Positions 33,711 through 43,731 of a DNA stretch of 64,000 bases are shown piece after piece (the first letter of the stretch is position 1; each line of letters opens with the position of its first letter). This DNA is from Acidobacteriota bacterium (GTDB taxonomy: Bacteria > Acidobacteriota > Blastocatellia > Pyrinomonadales > Pyrinomonadaceae): NCBI GenBank assembly GCA_016700175.1, contig CP065003.1, positions 4,412,001-4,476,000 of the forward strand, written 5' to 3'. The position numbers were made by a program, and so were the translations under genes. The notes beneath the pieces were generated by a model that had not been told where the DNA came from, ran no database searches, and saw only the letters and a list, made by a program, of their open reading frames with translations.

Positions 33711-35614
33711 TGCACGGAATCTACCCAGCAGGATCAAAGAGGCATACGCGAGTTCGAAGTGTGTTCGTTTGTCTCGCCGTGCTCTTTGCGGCGATCCTGT
33801 TCGGTTCGTGCGGGCAGCTGAATACTCCGGATCCCGAGGTGTTTTACTCCGAAACCGAACCGCCCAGGGTTCAGGAATTCCGCTGGTCGAACGGGCGCAT
33901 GCCCGAGTCCTTCGATCCTTTGAAAGCTGCGGCGCCGCCCGAAACCGACCTCGTCCGCGCGATCTACGAAGGCCTGACTGAGATCGATCCGAAGACTTTG
34001 GAAGCCCTGCCCGCGGTCGCTTTGAAGTGGGAAGCTGCCGATGAAGGCAGGGAATGGACCTTCCAGCTTCGGAAGGACGCAAAGTGGACCAACGGCGACA
34101 AGGTGACTGCCGAAGACTTCGTGCGATCATGGAAACGAGCTGCGGAAGCCGGCAAAGATGCCGCGCATTTTGCACATATCTCGAACATAAGGGGCTTTAA
34201 GGATCCCTTGGACGAAAGTTCTTCCGCACACGCGGCCGAAGATCTGGGCAAGCCCGGTGACAGGGCGGCCGCGCGGACCGCCGGTGTGCCGAAGCTTTTC
34301 CAGAACCAGACTCCCGGAGCGGCTGCAGAAAAAGGCGCAACGGCAGGTGCGGCGGAGGCCGCAGGCGAAGCGGAAGAAGAGATTGAGTTCGGCGCAGTGG
34401 CGGTCGAGCCTCATATCCTGAAGGTCTATCTGAAGAAGCCGGACGCCCAATTCCCCAAACTCGCCGCTCATCCCGTGCTTCGTCCCGTTCACGGTGACGG
34501 AAGCGCTCTGGAAGGGGAACTTCGCGCCGACATCGTGACCAACGGTGCGTTCGCCGTCGCTTCGGTTGAGAAGGACGGAGTCGTCCTCGACAGATCGGAG
34601 ACGTATTTCGCGAAGAGCTCGGTGAGGCTGGAGAAGATCCGGTTCGTTGTTGCGAAAGATGCGGACACGGCTCTTGCGGAGTACCGCGCCGGAAAAGTCG
34701 ATGCCGTCACGAACACGGAATTTGAACCTCTTGCATTGAAACTGCTCACGCCGTACGTGGATTTCCGAAGGACAAGACACAGTGCGCTGAATTTCTACGA
34801 GTTCAACCGCACAAAGGCGCCGTTCCACGACCGAAGGGTCCGGGAGGCGCTCGCGATCGCGATCGACCGCAAGCGGCTGGCCGAAGACTTTACCGACGGG
34901 GCGATGGAGCCCGCGTACGGATTTCTTCCCTTCGTACAGGGTAACGACCGTGAAAAGATCGAGGAGGATGTGGAACGCGCCAAGGATCTTCTTCTAAAGG
35001 CCGGTTTTGGTTCGGCAGATGACTTCCCGGTAGTCAGGCTTGTGATCAACCGAAACGATCTCCAGCAGAAGATCGCGAAGGAGGTCGCATCGATGTGGAA
35101 GGAGAACCTGGGGATCGAGACCGACATCGTTGTCCGGGAGTTTGAGGAAATGGAGGCCGTATGGAAAGCAGGTGACTACGACCTGATCCGCCGGGGCGCC
35201 GTACTTCCGACTTCCGATGAAACCGCGAACATGCTTGCCATTTTCGGCAGCCCTCCGAACGAGCGTACCGAAGAAGCGGCCGGTGCCGAGGGCCGCCAGG
35301 TGAAAGGGCCTGTACGATATCCCGATCCGCCGCCTCCGCTTCCGGACGCGAATCTTGGATTGACCGAGTTCGACGGCCTTCCGCCTTCGGTGCGGGACGA
35401 GCTCACGATTCAGATCTCAGACAGGAGGAAGGCGATCCTCACCGAGGAGGCAGCAGTCTTCGAGGTCCCTGCGATCCCTCTCTATTTCCCTACAAGTTAT
35501 TCACTTGTCAAACCTTACGTCCTGGGATTCGATACGAATCCGCTCGACGCACCGCTTCTCAGAGCTGTCAGTATCGACAGCGGCTGGAAGTCTGATCCCA
35601 ACAAGGGTCCCTGA
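33710..35614 (+). CDS. ABC transporter periplasmic peptide-binding lipoprotein 1 (SBP family 5)
   Basis: 634 aa, DppA/OppA-type fold. Lipoprotein signal: VRSVFVCLAVLFAAILFGSCG. Family features include the N-terminal PESFDPLKAAAPPETDLVRAIYEGLTEIDP, LRKDAKWTNGDKVTAEDFVRSWKRA, and VREALAIAIDRKRLAEDF. Compared with typical family members it carries about 70 extra residues after IRGFKDPLD, Ala/Glu-rich and probably disordered (GAAAEKGATAGAAEAAGEAE). A long Pro/Gly-rich loop (PDPPPPLPDANLG) sits near the C-terminus. First of three paralogues in the operon. I chose ATG 33710 because the lipoprotein signal starts there; a frame reaching 33683 lies in coaE. Confidence 0.88.
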   Translation: MHGIYPAGSKRHTRVRSVFVCLAVLFAAILFGSCGQLNTPDPEVFYSETEPPRVQEFRWSNGRMPESFDPLKAAAPPETDLVRAIYEGLTEIDPKTLEALPAVALKWEAADEGREWTFQLRKDAKWTNGDKVTAEDFVRSWKRAAEAGKDAAHFAHISNIRGFKDPLDESSSAHAAEDLGKPGDRAAARTAGVPKLFQNQTPGAAAEKGATAGAAEAAGEAEEEIEFGAVAVEPHILKVYLKKPDAQFPKLAAHPVLRPVHGDGSALEGELRADIVTNGAFAVASVEKDGVVLDRSETYFAKSSVRLEKIRFVVAKDADTALAEYRAGKVDAVTNTEFEPLALKLLTPYVDFRRTRHSALNFYEFNRTKAPFHDRRVREALAIAIDRKRLAEDFTDGAMEPAYGFLPFVQGNDREKIEEDVERAKDLLLKAGFGSADDFPVVRLVINRNDLQQKIAKEVASMWKENLGIETDIVVREFEEMEAVWKAGDYDLIRRGAVLPTSDETANMLAIFGSPPNERTEEAAGAEGRQVKGPVRYPDPPPPLPDANLGLTEFDGLPPSVRDELTIQISDRRKAILTEEAAVFEVPAIPLYFPTSYSLVKPYVLGFDTNPLDAPLLRAVSIDSGWKSDPNKGP

Positions 35615-35701
35615 ACGGCCCATAGCCAGGGCTCTCGATCCCGCAGCGGACCCCCGTTTTCCGGGTAAGATCCATCGCCGAAATGCTGAGATATTGAGCC
35701 T

Positions 35702-37741
35702 ATGAAACCCAAACCCGCCAAAGTGCGCCGCTGCCTTGCGATCATTTTGGCGTTGTTTTGGTTCTTGGCACTGACGGGCTGTGCCGACAAGGCATCCACT
35801 CGATACTGGGGACGCGTCTCCCCGCCTTCCGACAACATTCTTCGCTACGTTACGGGATCTGAACCCGAATCGCTCGATCCGGGTTGGGGCGGTCAGCCTG
35901 AATCGAGGATCCTGATCGGGCTTTATGACCGGCTCGTCGAAGTCGAACCGAGGTCGATGGAGCCGATCCCTTCGCTCGCGACTCACTGGGAGATCGACGA
36001 TTCCGGGACGGTCTATACATTTCATCTGCGCAAGAACGCGAGGTTCTCGAACGGCGACCCGATAAGGTCGGAGGATTTCGTCTGGTCTTCGCAACGTCTC
36101 ATAAACCCGGCTCTGGCGTCGCGATACGGATACTTCGGGTACGACATCAAGTACGCGGAGGCGATCAGCACGGGCGGGGCGTTCGTCAGAAAGGACGGCG
36201 GATTCCTCGCGGCCGAGCCACTAGGGGAAGCCGGCAGAGTTCTTTCATCCTGCACACCGGAAGGGCCTGCGTGCCTGACCGTTTCGTCGGATCCTGAGTC
36301 CCGCGCGGAATTGGCCAGAAGCGAACCTGATCTTGGACGACGCATTTCGAACGCGGAGTTTGTGCCGGTCAAGCCGTCCGACCTCGCCGTCGAGGCGCTC
36401 GGCGATCACACTGTGCGGATCACTCTAATTCGACCCGCGCCGTACTTCCTCAGTCTGCTTGCGGCTCAGTATTTCTCGGTACTTCACCGCCCCTCGATCG
36501 AAAAACACGGGGCGGAATGGATGAGGCCCGAGAACATCGTTACGAGCGGAACATTTAAGGTCGCCAGCTGGAAACCCTACGACGAGCTGTTCCTGGTGAA
36601 GAATCCGTTCTACTGGGACGCGGCCAACGTGAAGCTTGACGGGGTCAGGTTCTACCCGTTGGAAGAGGTCACGACGATGATGAACCTCTATAAGTCCGGC
36701 CGGGTCGATGCGATCTACAATCACACCGTGCCGTCTGCCTGGTTCGAGTCCATCACCCAGTACAGGGACGAATACATGCTTCATCCCGAAATGTCTAACT
36801 CGTTCTACGGCATCAGCGTGAAGAAGCCGCCGGTCGACAAGGTCGAAGTGCGAAAGGCGCTTTCGCTCGCGATCGACCGAAAAGCGCTCGCCGGGTATAT
36901 GAAGACCCAGCAGAGCCTGACGAGCTTCATTCCGGAGGGCGTCTTTCCGGAATACGACAAAGTGAAAGAAAGGGTGTTTGCGGAGCTGGCCAAGAGGGAC
37001 GGGATTTCGGGAGAAGAGTGGAGATCGCGGACCTTCGATCCCGAGCGTGCCTGCTCGTACATGGAAAGGGCCGGATACAAGGTCGTTCCCGGTCGGGAAG
37101 GAAGGTGCCGCGTCGAAGACTTTCCGGCCGGGGAGATGAGCATCACGTATAACACCAAGGAGGAGCACAAGCAGGTCGCGGAATTTGTCCAGGCGCAGTG
37201 GAAGCAGAACTTGGGCATCGAGGTCCAGATCAAGAATCTCGAGTGGAAGACATATCTTGAGCACCGCGGGAAGGTGCAGTACAAAGGCGCCATCCGGGCA
37301 GGATGGGTCGGCGATTACATAGATCCTTACACCTATTCACAGTTCTTCTATTCCACCAGGAACGATAGCGGCACGGGCTGGTGGAATGCGGAATATGACC
37401 GGCTAATCCGGAAGGCCAATTCGACCCGCGACCCGAGGCGCCGCCTTGAGATACTTGCCGAGGCGGAATACCTGGCTATTGCGGACCAGCCCGTTATCCC
37501 CCTCGGTACAATGCTGAGCAGCTGGATGAAGAAGCCGTATGTGAAGGGTATGTACCCGAATCCGGGAACGCTTCATCCGTGGAAATTCATATGGATCGAG
37601 AGGGACCCCGCGAAGTGGGACCGGAACGTGGAAAGCATAATGACTGGACCGCAGGAGCCGTCCGTAGCGGCACGGGTTGCCAAGCTGAGAGAGTCGCAGG
37701 AGGCATTCGAGCGCGCAAGGGCTTCCGCCGCGGGGAAATGA
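35702..37741 (+). CDS. ABC transporter periplasmic peptide-binding lipoprotein 2 (SBP family 5)
   Basis: 679 aa. Lipoprotein signal CLAIILALFWFLALTGC. It is closer to protein 3 than to protein 1: both share YWG, RYVTGSEPESLDP, ARFSNGDPIR-type blocks and the C-terminal MKKPYVKGMYPNPGTLHPWKF. It carries about 65 extra residues after EAISTGGAFVRKDGG, at the same point where proteins 1 and 3 carry other inserts. It should bind oligopeptides for the permease encoded downstream. Separated from gene 1 by 87 bp and from gene 3 by about 230 bp. Confidence 0.9.
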   Translation: MKPKPAKVRRCLAIILALFWFLALTGCADKASTRYWGRVSPPSDNILRYVTGSEPESLDPGWGGQPESRILIGLYDRLVEVEPRSMEPIPSLATHWEIDDSGTVYTFHLRKNARFSNGDPIRSEDFVWSSQRLINPALASRYGYFGYDIKYAEAISTGGAFVRKDGGFLAAEPLGEAGRVLSSCTPEGPACLTVSSDPESRAELARSEPDLGRRISNAEFVPVKPSDLAVEALGDHTVRITLIRPAPYFLSLLAAQYFSVLHRPSIEKHGAEWMRPENIVTSGTFKVASWKPYDELFLVKNPFYWDAANVKLDGVRFYPLEEVTTMMNLYKSGRVDAIYNHTVPSAWFESITQYRDEYMLHPEMSNSFYGISVKKPPVDKVEVRKALSLAIDRKALAGYMKTQQSLTSFIPEGVFPEYDKVKERVFAELAKRDGISGEEWRSRTFDPERACSYMERAGYKVVPGREGRCRVEDFPAGEMSITYNTKEEHKQVAEFVQAQWKQNLGIEVQIKNLEWKTYLEHRGKVQYKGAIRAGWVGDYIDPYTYSQFFYSTRNDSGTGWWNAEYDRLIRKANSTRDPRRRLEILAEAEYLAIADQPVIPLGTMLSSWMKKPYVKGMYPNPGTLHPWKFIWIERDPAKWDRNVESIMTGPQEPSVAARVAKLRESQEAFERARASAAGK

Positions 37742-37974
37742 GCGGCCGGCAGGAAGTGGCAACCGATCTGCCGAAAACCCGAATCCTACGCGCTGTCAAC
37801 GACTTTGGAGTTCTTTACCTGCCGGATCGCCGATCCGGGATCCGGAAAGACTATCTTGCCTGAGATCGAAGTGTCGTGATATTTTTGTCGAAGTTTCTTA
37901 ACCGATATCCTCTCCTGTTTTTCTCTTGTAGCACAGTCGGCACCTCAGGCCTTTTAGCACCGGGAGCGCTCAAA

Positions 37975-40545
37975 ATGAAGCGAAGCTATTCCGTCGAGAC
38001 CCGAACGGGGATCTTGATAATTCTCTTAACCTTTCTGATCACAAGCTGTACGACTCAGGCGACCACGAAATACTGGGGCCAGATCGAAGTACCGGAAGAC
38101 AACAAGATGCGGTACATCACGGGGTCGGAGCCGGAGTCGCTCGATCCTTCGTACGTGACGGGCCAGCCCGAGGCGAGGATCCTGATCGGTCTGTACGACC
38201 GGCTTGTCGAATACCATCCGAAGACGATGGCGCCGATCCCAGGGCTCGCGACGCACTGGGAGGCTAACGAGGCCGGGAACGTGTACACCTTCCATCTGCG
38301 TCAGAACGGTAAGTTCTCGAACGGCGATCCGATCAAGGCACAGGACTTCGTATGGTCCTTCCAGAGGGCTCTCTCGCCCGAGCTCGCGTCGCGGTACGGC
38401 TTTCTCGGATACGACATCAAGTACGCAGAGGCATATAACGCGGGCAAGTCCTTCGTTAAGAAGGATGGAGGATATGTATTAGTCGGCGAGACTGATGGGC
38501 AGTATGGAATAGGAGATGGCGTTGTAGCTTCGAATGAACAAGCAGGGAATCAACCGGAGGTCGAAAAAGCGGCGAACGAACCTGCTGAGACCGAGTTCGA
38601 GAAGTTTATAACTTCTCCGGAGAGGGAAGCGGTGCCATCAGACCCGTTTGCGCTCGCAAGATTCCTGGAAGGAGAACAAGAGCTCAAGCGTTACTTCGAC
38701 TACGAGCCTGGTGACCTTTCTGACCCAGTTGGCTTCGCAACACGAGTAAATGGGGCTGCGGATGCATTGTCTCAATTTGTGAAGCAAAAGATCAGCAATG
38801 ATTCGCTGTCTGCCTGCACAAGAGCGGAATCGTGTTCCGAGCAGGCAAAGGCAATTCTGGTAAGGGATATAAACCGGCTGATCGAGAATGAGCAACTGTA
38901 TGAAACCGAGAGGTTTCAATCACTGCAGTTAAGTGATGCTTCGGAGAAATTTGTAACAGACTTCAACGAGGCAAATGAGAAGATCGCGGAAGATAACGAT
39001 CGAATCGATGCTGAGATCGCGGCACTGAAAGATCAGAAGGAAAAGGAAGAAAAAGCGAAGAGCAAGAAGAAACCTCTTGGAAAGCTCTTTTTCATGAATC
39101 GGTTCCTTTTCGGCGAATACTTCAAATCCGGACTTCAAGAACTGCCACTGGAACCGGTCGAAGCGAAGCATCTCGGCGTCGAGGCTCCCGACGATTATAC
39201 CGTCCGAATCACGCTGAAGCAGTCCGCTCCTTATTTCGTTGGCCTGCTTACCCACCAGTTCTTCGCCGTCGTTCATCGCCCGACGATCCTCAAGCACGGA
39301 AAGGACTGGATCAAGCCGGAGAACATCGTTACGAGCGGTTCATACCGGCTGAAAGAGTGGAAGCCGTATGACGAGATGACCATCGAGAAGGACCCCAATA
39401 ACTGGGACGCTGAGAACGTGAAACTCCAGGAGATCACGTTCTACCCGATGGACGAGCAGACGACGATGATGAACATCTACAAGGCGGGCCGTGTTGACGC
39501 TCTCTACAATCACACCGTCCCCGCCGCCTGGAACGAGTACATACGGCAATTCAAGGACGAGTATCAGCTCCATCCGGAGATGTCGATCGAGTACTACACG
39601 TTCAGCGTCAAGAAGCCGCCGGTGGACAAGGTCGAGGTCAGAAAGGCCTTCTCGCTGGCGGTCGACAGGTACGCCCTTGAGAAATTCCGGAAGACGGTCA
39701 AGCGGCTCGGGAACTTCACTCCCGAGGGGATCTTCCCGGATTATGAAAAGGTGCGCCAGAGGGTGTTCAAGGAATTGATCGCGAAGGAAGGCATTTCCGA
39801 GCAGACTTGGAACGAGCGCTATTTCGATCCGAAACGCGCCTGCGACCTGATGAAGGAGGCGGGCTACACCGTCCGGCCGACCGAAGGCGGGAAGTGCAAG
39901 GTCACGGATTTCCCCGCGAACCAGATGACGATCAGTTACAACACCGCCGAGAGCAACAAGGCTGTCGCGGAATTCGTGCAGGCGCAATGGCGCCAGAACC
40001 TCGGCATCGAGGTGCAAATCAAGAACATGGAGTGGAAGACCTATCTCGACTACCGCTCCAAGGTCGAATACACGGGCGCCGCGCGCGCCGGATGGGTCGG
40101 CGATTATATGGACCCGTTCACCTTCCTGAGCCAGTTCTACACGCCGCAGAACGACAGTTCGACCGGGTGGTGGAAAGAGGAATACGACGAGCTTCTCGAA
40201 AAGGCGAACAACACGGCGGATCCCGAAGCGCGCTTCGAACTGCTCGCGAGAGCCGAGTTCATGATGCTGAAGGAACAGCCGGTCATTCCGCTCGCCACTC
40301 AAGGCACCAGCTGGATGAAAAAGCCTTACGTGAAGGGAATGTACCCCAACCCCGGCACGATGCACCCCTGGAAGTTCGTGTATATCGAGGAAGACCAGAG
40401 CCGCTGGGATTCGGACGTGGACAAGATAATGACCGAGTACACGGATCCGCTGGTCGAGGCCCAGATCGCCGCGCTTATGAAGACGCAGCTCGATTTCGAG
40501 GCTTCAAGGAAACAAAAGGAAAACAGAACCCAGGCCGAGGAGTAG
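37975..40545 (+). CDS. ABC transporter periplasmic peptide-binding lipoprotein 3 with large insert
   Basis: About 856 aa; OppA-type proteins are usually 500-600. Start ATG 37975 is preceded by GGGAG and begins a lipoprotein signal (GILIILLTFLITSC). The binding-protein fold is interrupted after KSFVKKDGG by about 230 residues (DNA roughly 38470-39120) that are acidic and coiled-coil-like (NEANEKIAEDNDRIDAEIAA, LKDQKEKEEKAKSKKK). The fold resumes at LGVEAPDDYTVRITLKQSAPYF. The insert DNA is visibly lower in GC than its flanks, suggesting later addition. The rest strongly resembles protein 2. Directly followed by the permease genes (21 bp). Confidence 0.9.
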   Translation: MKRSYSVETRTGILIILLTFLITSCTTQATTKYWGQIEVPEDNKMRYITGSEPESLDPSYVTGQPEARILIGLYDRLVEYHPKTMAPIPGLATHWEANEAGNVYTFHLRQNGKFSNGDPIKAQDFVWSFQRALSPELASRYGFLGYDIKYAEAYNAGKSFVKKDGGYVLVGETDGQYGIGDGVVASNEQAGNQPEVEKAANEPAETEFEKFITSPEREAVPSDPFALARFLEGEQELKRYFDYEPGDLSDPVGFATRVNGAADALSQFVKQKISNDSLSACTRAESCSEQAKAILVRDINRLIENEQLYETERFQSLQLSDASEKFVTDFNEANEKIAEDNDRIDAEIAALKDQKEKEEKAKSKKKPLGKLFFMNRFLFGEYFKSGLQELPLEPVEAKHLGVEAPDDYTVRITLKQSAPYFVGLLTHQFFAVVHRPTILKHGKDWIKPENIVTSGSYRLKEWKPYDEMTIEKDPNNWDAENVKLQEITFYPMDEQTTMMNIYKAGRVDALYNHTVPAAWNEYIRQFKDEYQLHPEMSIEYYTFSVKKPPVDKVEVRKAFSLAVDRYALEKFRKTVKRLGNFTPEGIFPDYEKVRQRVFKELIAKEGISEQTWNERYFDPKRACDLMKEAGYTVRPTEGGKCKVTDFPANQMTISYNTAESNKAVAEFVQAQWRQNLGIEVQIKNMEWKTYLDYRSKVEYTGAARAGWVGDYMDPFTFLSQFYTPQNDSSTGWWKEEYDELLEKANNTADPEARFELLARAEFMMLKEQPVIPLATQGTSWMKKPYVKGMYPNPGTMHPWKFVYIEEDQSRWDSDVDKIMTEYTDPLVEAQIAALMKTQLDFEASRKQKENRTQAEE

Positions 40546-40566
40546 TCGGGCCGACAGAGACGCAAA

Positions 40567-41484
40567 ATGCTGAAATTCATATTCAACCGAATTCTCATCA
40601 TCGTCCCGATGGCCCTTCTGGTGGTCACCGTCACGTGGGTCCTGATCCGCGTGGCGCCGGGTAACTTCTATTCGACCGAAAGGAACCTTCCGCCGGCGAT
40701 CGAGGAGAACATCAAGAAGAAATACGGTCTTGATCAGCCCTGGTACGTGCAGTACGGCACGATGATGGGCAACATCCTCCGGCTCGATTTCGGCGACTCG
40801 CTCAAGTACCAAGGGCAGTCGGTCAATGAGATCATTGCCCGGCATTTCCCGTATTCGGCAACACTCGGGCTCTTGGCATACCTGCTCGCCCTTGCGATCG
40901 GCCTGTTCGCGGGGATCGTCGCGGCGTTGAAGCAGAACTCGGCGTTCGATTACGGTACGATGGCCGCCGCGATGCTCGGGCTCAGTGTGCCAAATTTCGT
41001 GCTCGGCCCGATCCTCGTGCTGTTCTTCTCGCTCTACCTGTACTGGCTGCCGCCCGCGAGATGGGGCGGTCCTTTGTACCTGATAATGCCGGTAGTGACG
41101 CTCGCGGCGATCTACGCTGCGTACATCGCGAGGCTCACAAGGGCGGGAATGCTCGAGGTGATGCGCTCCGATTACATCCGCACCGCGCGCGCGAAAGGGC
41201 TTAACGAAAAGACCGTGCTTCTGAAACACGGCCTGCGCGGCGGGATCGTCCCGGTCGTTTCGTTCACAGGGCCGGCGCTCGCATCGCTTCTCGCCGGTAC
41301 GGTCGTCGTGGAGAAGGTCTTCGCGATACCGGGCCTCGGCAACATCTTCATTCAATCCGTGCTGAACCGTGACGAGCCCCTCATCCTCGGGATCGTCGCG
41401 TTCCTTTCGATCCTGATAATGATCGCGAACCTTGCGGTCGATATCTCCTACGGGTTCCTCGACCCGAGGATCAGGTACGAATAG
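40567..41484 (+). CDS. oligopeptide ABC transporter permease, DppB/OppB type
   Basis: 305 aa with six hydrophobic helices. The start FIFNRILIIVPMALLVVTVTWVLIRVAPG and the EAA loop (YIRTARAKGLNEKTVLLKHGLRGGIVPVVSF) are diagnostic of the DppB/OppB family. It forms half of the membrane channel for imported oligopeptides. It follows binding protein 3 closely and precedes the DppC-type gene by 44 bp. Confidence 0.95.
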   Translation: MLKFIFNRILIIVPMALLVVTVTWVLIRVAPGNFYSTERNLPPAIEENIKKKYGLDQPWYVQYGTMMGNILRLDFGDSLKYQGQSVNEIIARHFPYSATLGLLAYLLALAIGLFAGIVAALKQNSAFDYGTMAAAMLGLSVPNFVLGPILVLFFSLYLYWLPPARWGGPLYLIMPVVTLAAIYAAYIARLTRAGMLEVMRSDYIRTARAKGLNEKTVLLKHGLRGGIVPVVSFTGPALASLLAGTVVVEKVFAIPGLGNIFIQSVLNRDEPLILGIVAFLSILIMIANLAVDISYGFLDPRIRYE

Positions 41485-41528
41485 GCGCACCAAGGCACAT
41501 TTCAAGGCTTCAGCAAGGATCGGGATAA

Positions 41529-42515
41529 ATGAGAGACGAACAACATATCAAAGAAGAGGTTATGACGGACGGCCCGGTGATGGCGGGATCGTCGCTCTGG
41601 AAGGACGCGTGGCGCAGGCTTCTGAAGAACAAGCTCGCCGTGTTCGGCCTGATCGTGATCACGCTGATGGTGATCGTGGTCGGACTCGGGCCTTTCATAC
41701 GCGAATACCTGACGGGCATCACTCCGGAGTACATCCCCGCCGAGGGAGACAAGATCCGCTCGTTTCCGCCTTCGTGGCGCCATCCGATGGGAACGGACGA
41801 AGCGGGCCGCGACCTCTTCGCGCGCGTGATGCAGGGCGGCAGGATCTCTTTGATGGTCGGCATCATCTCGACCATTGTCTCGCTGATCGTGGGCGTTTCG
41901 TACGGCGCGATCGCGGGCTACATCGGCGGGCGGATCGATAACATAATGATGCGCATCGTCGATATCATCTACGCGATCCCGTACATCCTGATCGTCATCG
42001 TGCTTCTTTCGGTCTTCGGCGGCGAGAACATCCCCGACTGGATCAACTCGCTGGCGGGATATTTCGGAGGCGGCGCGGGACTGAACCAGATCTTCCTTCT
42101 GTTCTTCGCTTTGGGACTGGTCTCGTGGCTGACGATGGCGCGCGTCGTGCGCGGGCAGATACTTTCGCTGAAGAACGAGGAGTTCGTGCTTGCGGCCAAG
42201 GCGACGGGCGTTTCGACGCCGGCGATCATCTTCCGGCACCTCGTTCCGAACGCTCTCGGCCCGGTGATCGTCTACGCGACGCTGACCGTGCCGTCGGTGA
42301 TGCTGACGGAAGCGTTCCTTTCGTTTTTGGGCCTCGGCGTTCAGGCGCCTTACGCTTCGTGGGGAAGCCTTGCGGCGGACGGCATCAAGAACATCGCGAT
42401 CTTCCCCTGGCAGCTTATCTTCCCCGGCGTGACGATGGCGCTGACCCTTTTCTCCCTGAACTTCCTGGGAGACGGGCTGCGCGACGCTCTAGATCCGCAG
42501 ACGAGGAAGTTCTAA
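41529..42515 (+). CDS. oligopeptide ABC transporter permease, DppC/OppC type
   Basis: 328 aa. N-terminal OppC_N helix (LWKDAWRRLLKNKLAVFGLIVITLMVIVVGLGPFI), then HPMGTDEAGRDLFARVMQGGRISLMVG and the EAA loop FVLAAKATGVSTPAIIFRHLVPNALGPVIVY. The second channel subunit. It carries a longer loop than usual between the middle helices (FGGENIPDWINSLAGYFGGGAGLNQ). Confidence 0.95.
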   Translation: MRDEQHIKEEVMTDGPVMAGSSLWKDAWRRLLKNKLAVFGLIVITLMVIVVGLGPFIREYLTGITPEYIPAEGDKIRSFPPSWRHPMGTDEAGRDLFARVMQGGRISLMVGIISTIVSLIVGVSYGAIAGYIGGRIDNIMMRIVDIIYAIPYILIVIVLLSVFGGENIPDWINSLAGYFGGGAGLNQIFLLFFALGLVSWLTMARVVRGQILSLKNEEFVLAAKATGVSTPAIIFRHLVPNALGPVIVYATLTVPSVMLTEAFLSFLGLGVQAPYASWGSLAADGIKNIAIFPWQLIFPGVTMALTLFSLNFLGDGLRDALDPQTRKF

Positions 42516-42551
42516 GTCGCCGGCATTGCTTACAAAAAAACAGAAACCCTG

Positions 42552-43559
<1,008 letters not shown>

Positions 43560-43580
43560 TTGAGTAGGGATTGGATCTTC

Positions 43581-43693
43581 TTTGCGTCCTCTGTGCGAAC
43601 CTTGGTGACCTCCGTGGTTTCCCTGACGTAGCGAGTGAGCAAGCCAGGATTCAACCACAGAGAACACGGAGTTTCACACAGAGGGCACAAAGG
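43581..43693. repeat. inverted 'ccacagag' repeat inserted between the two transporter ATPase genes
   Basis: The left arm (43581-43620: ctctgtgcgaaccttggtga, cctccgtggtt) and right arm (43652-43693: aaccacagagaacacggagt, ttcacacagagggcac) are imperfect reverse complements around a 31-bp centre. It is the same element family as at 3.7, 27.4 and 32.5 kb. It lies in the 172-bp gap of an otherwise compact operon and would form a long mRNA hairpin. Confidence 0.88.
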
Positions 43694-43731
43694 GGTTCAA
43701 ATCCCCAATCAGCGACGAAAGCTGACAAACA

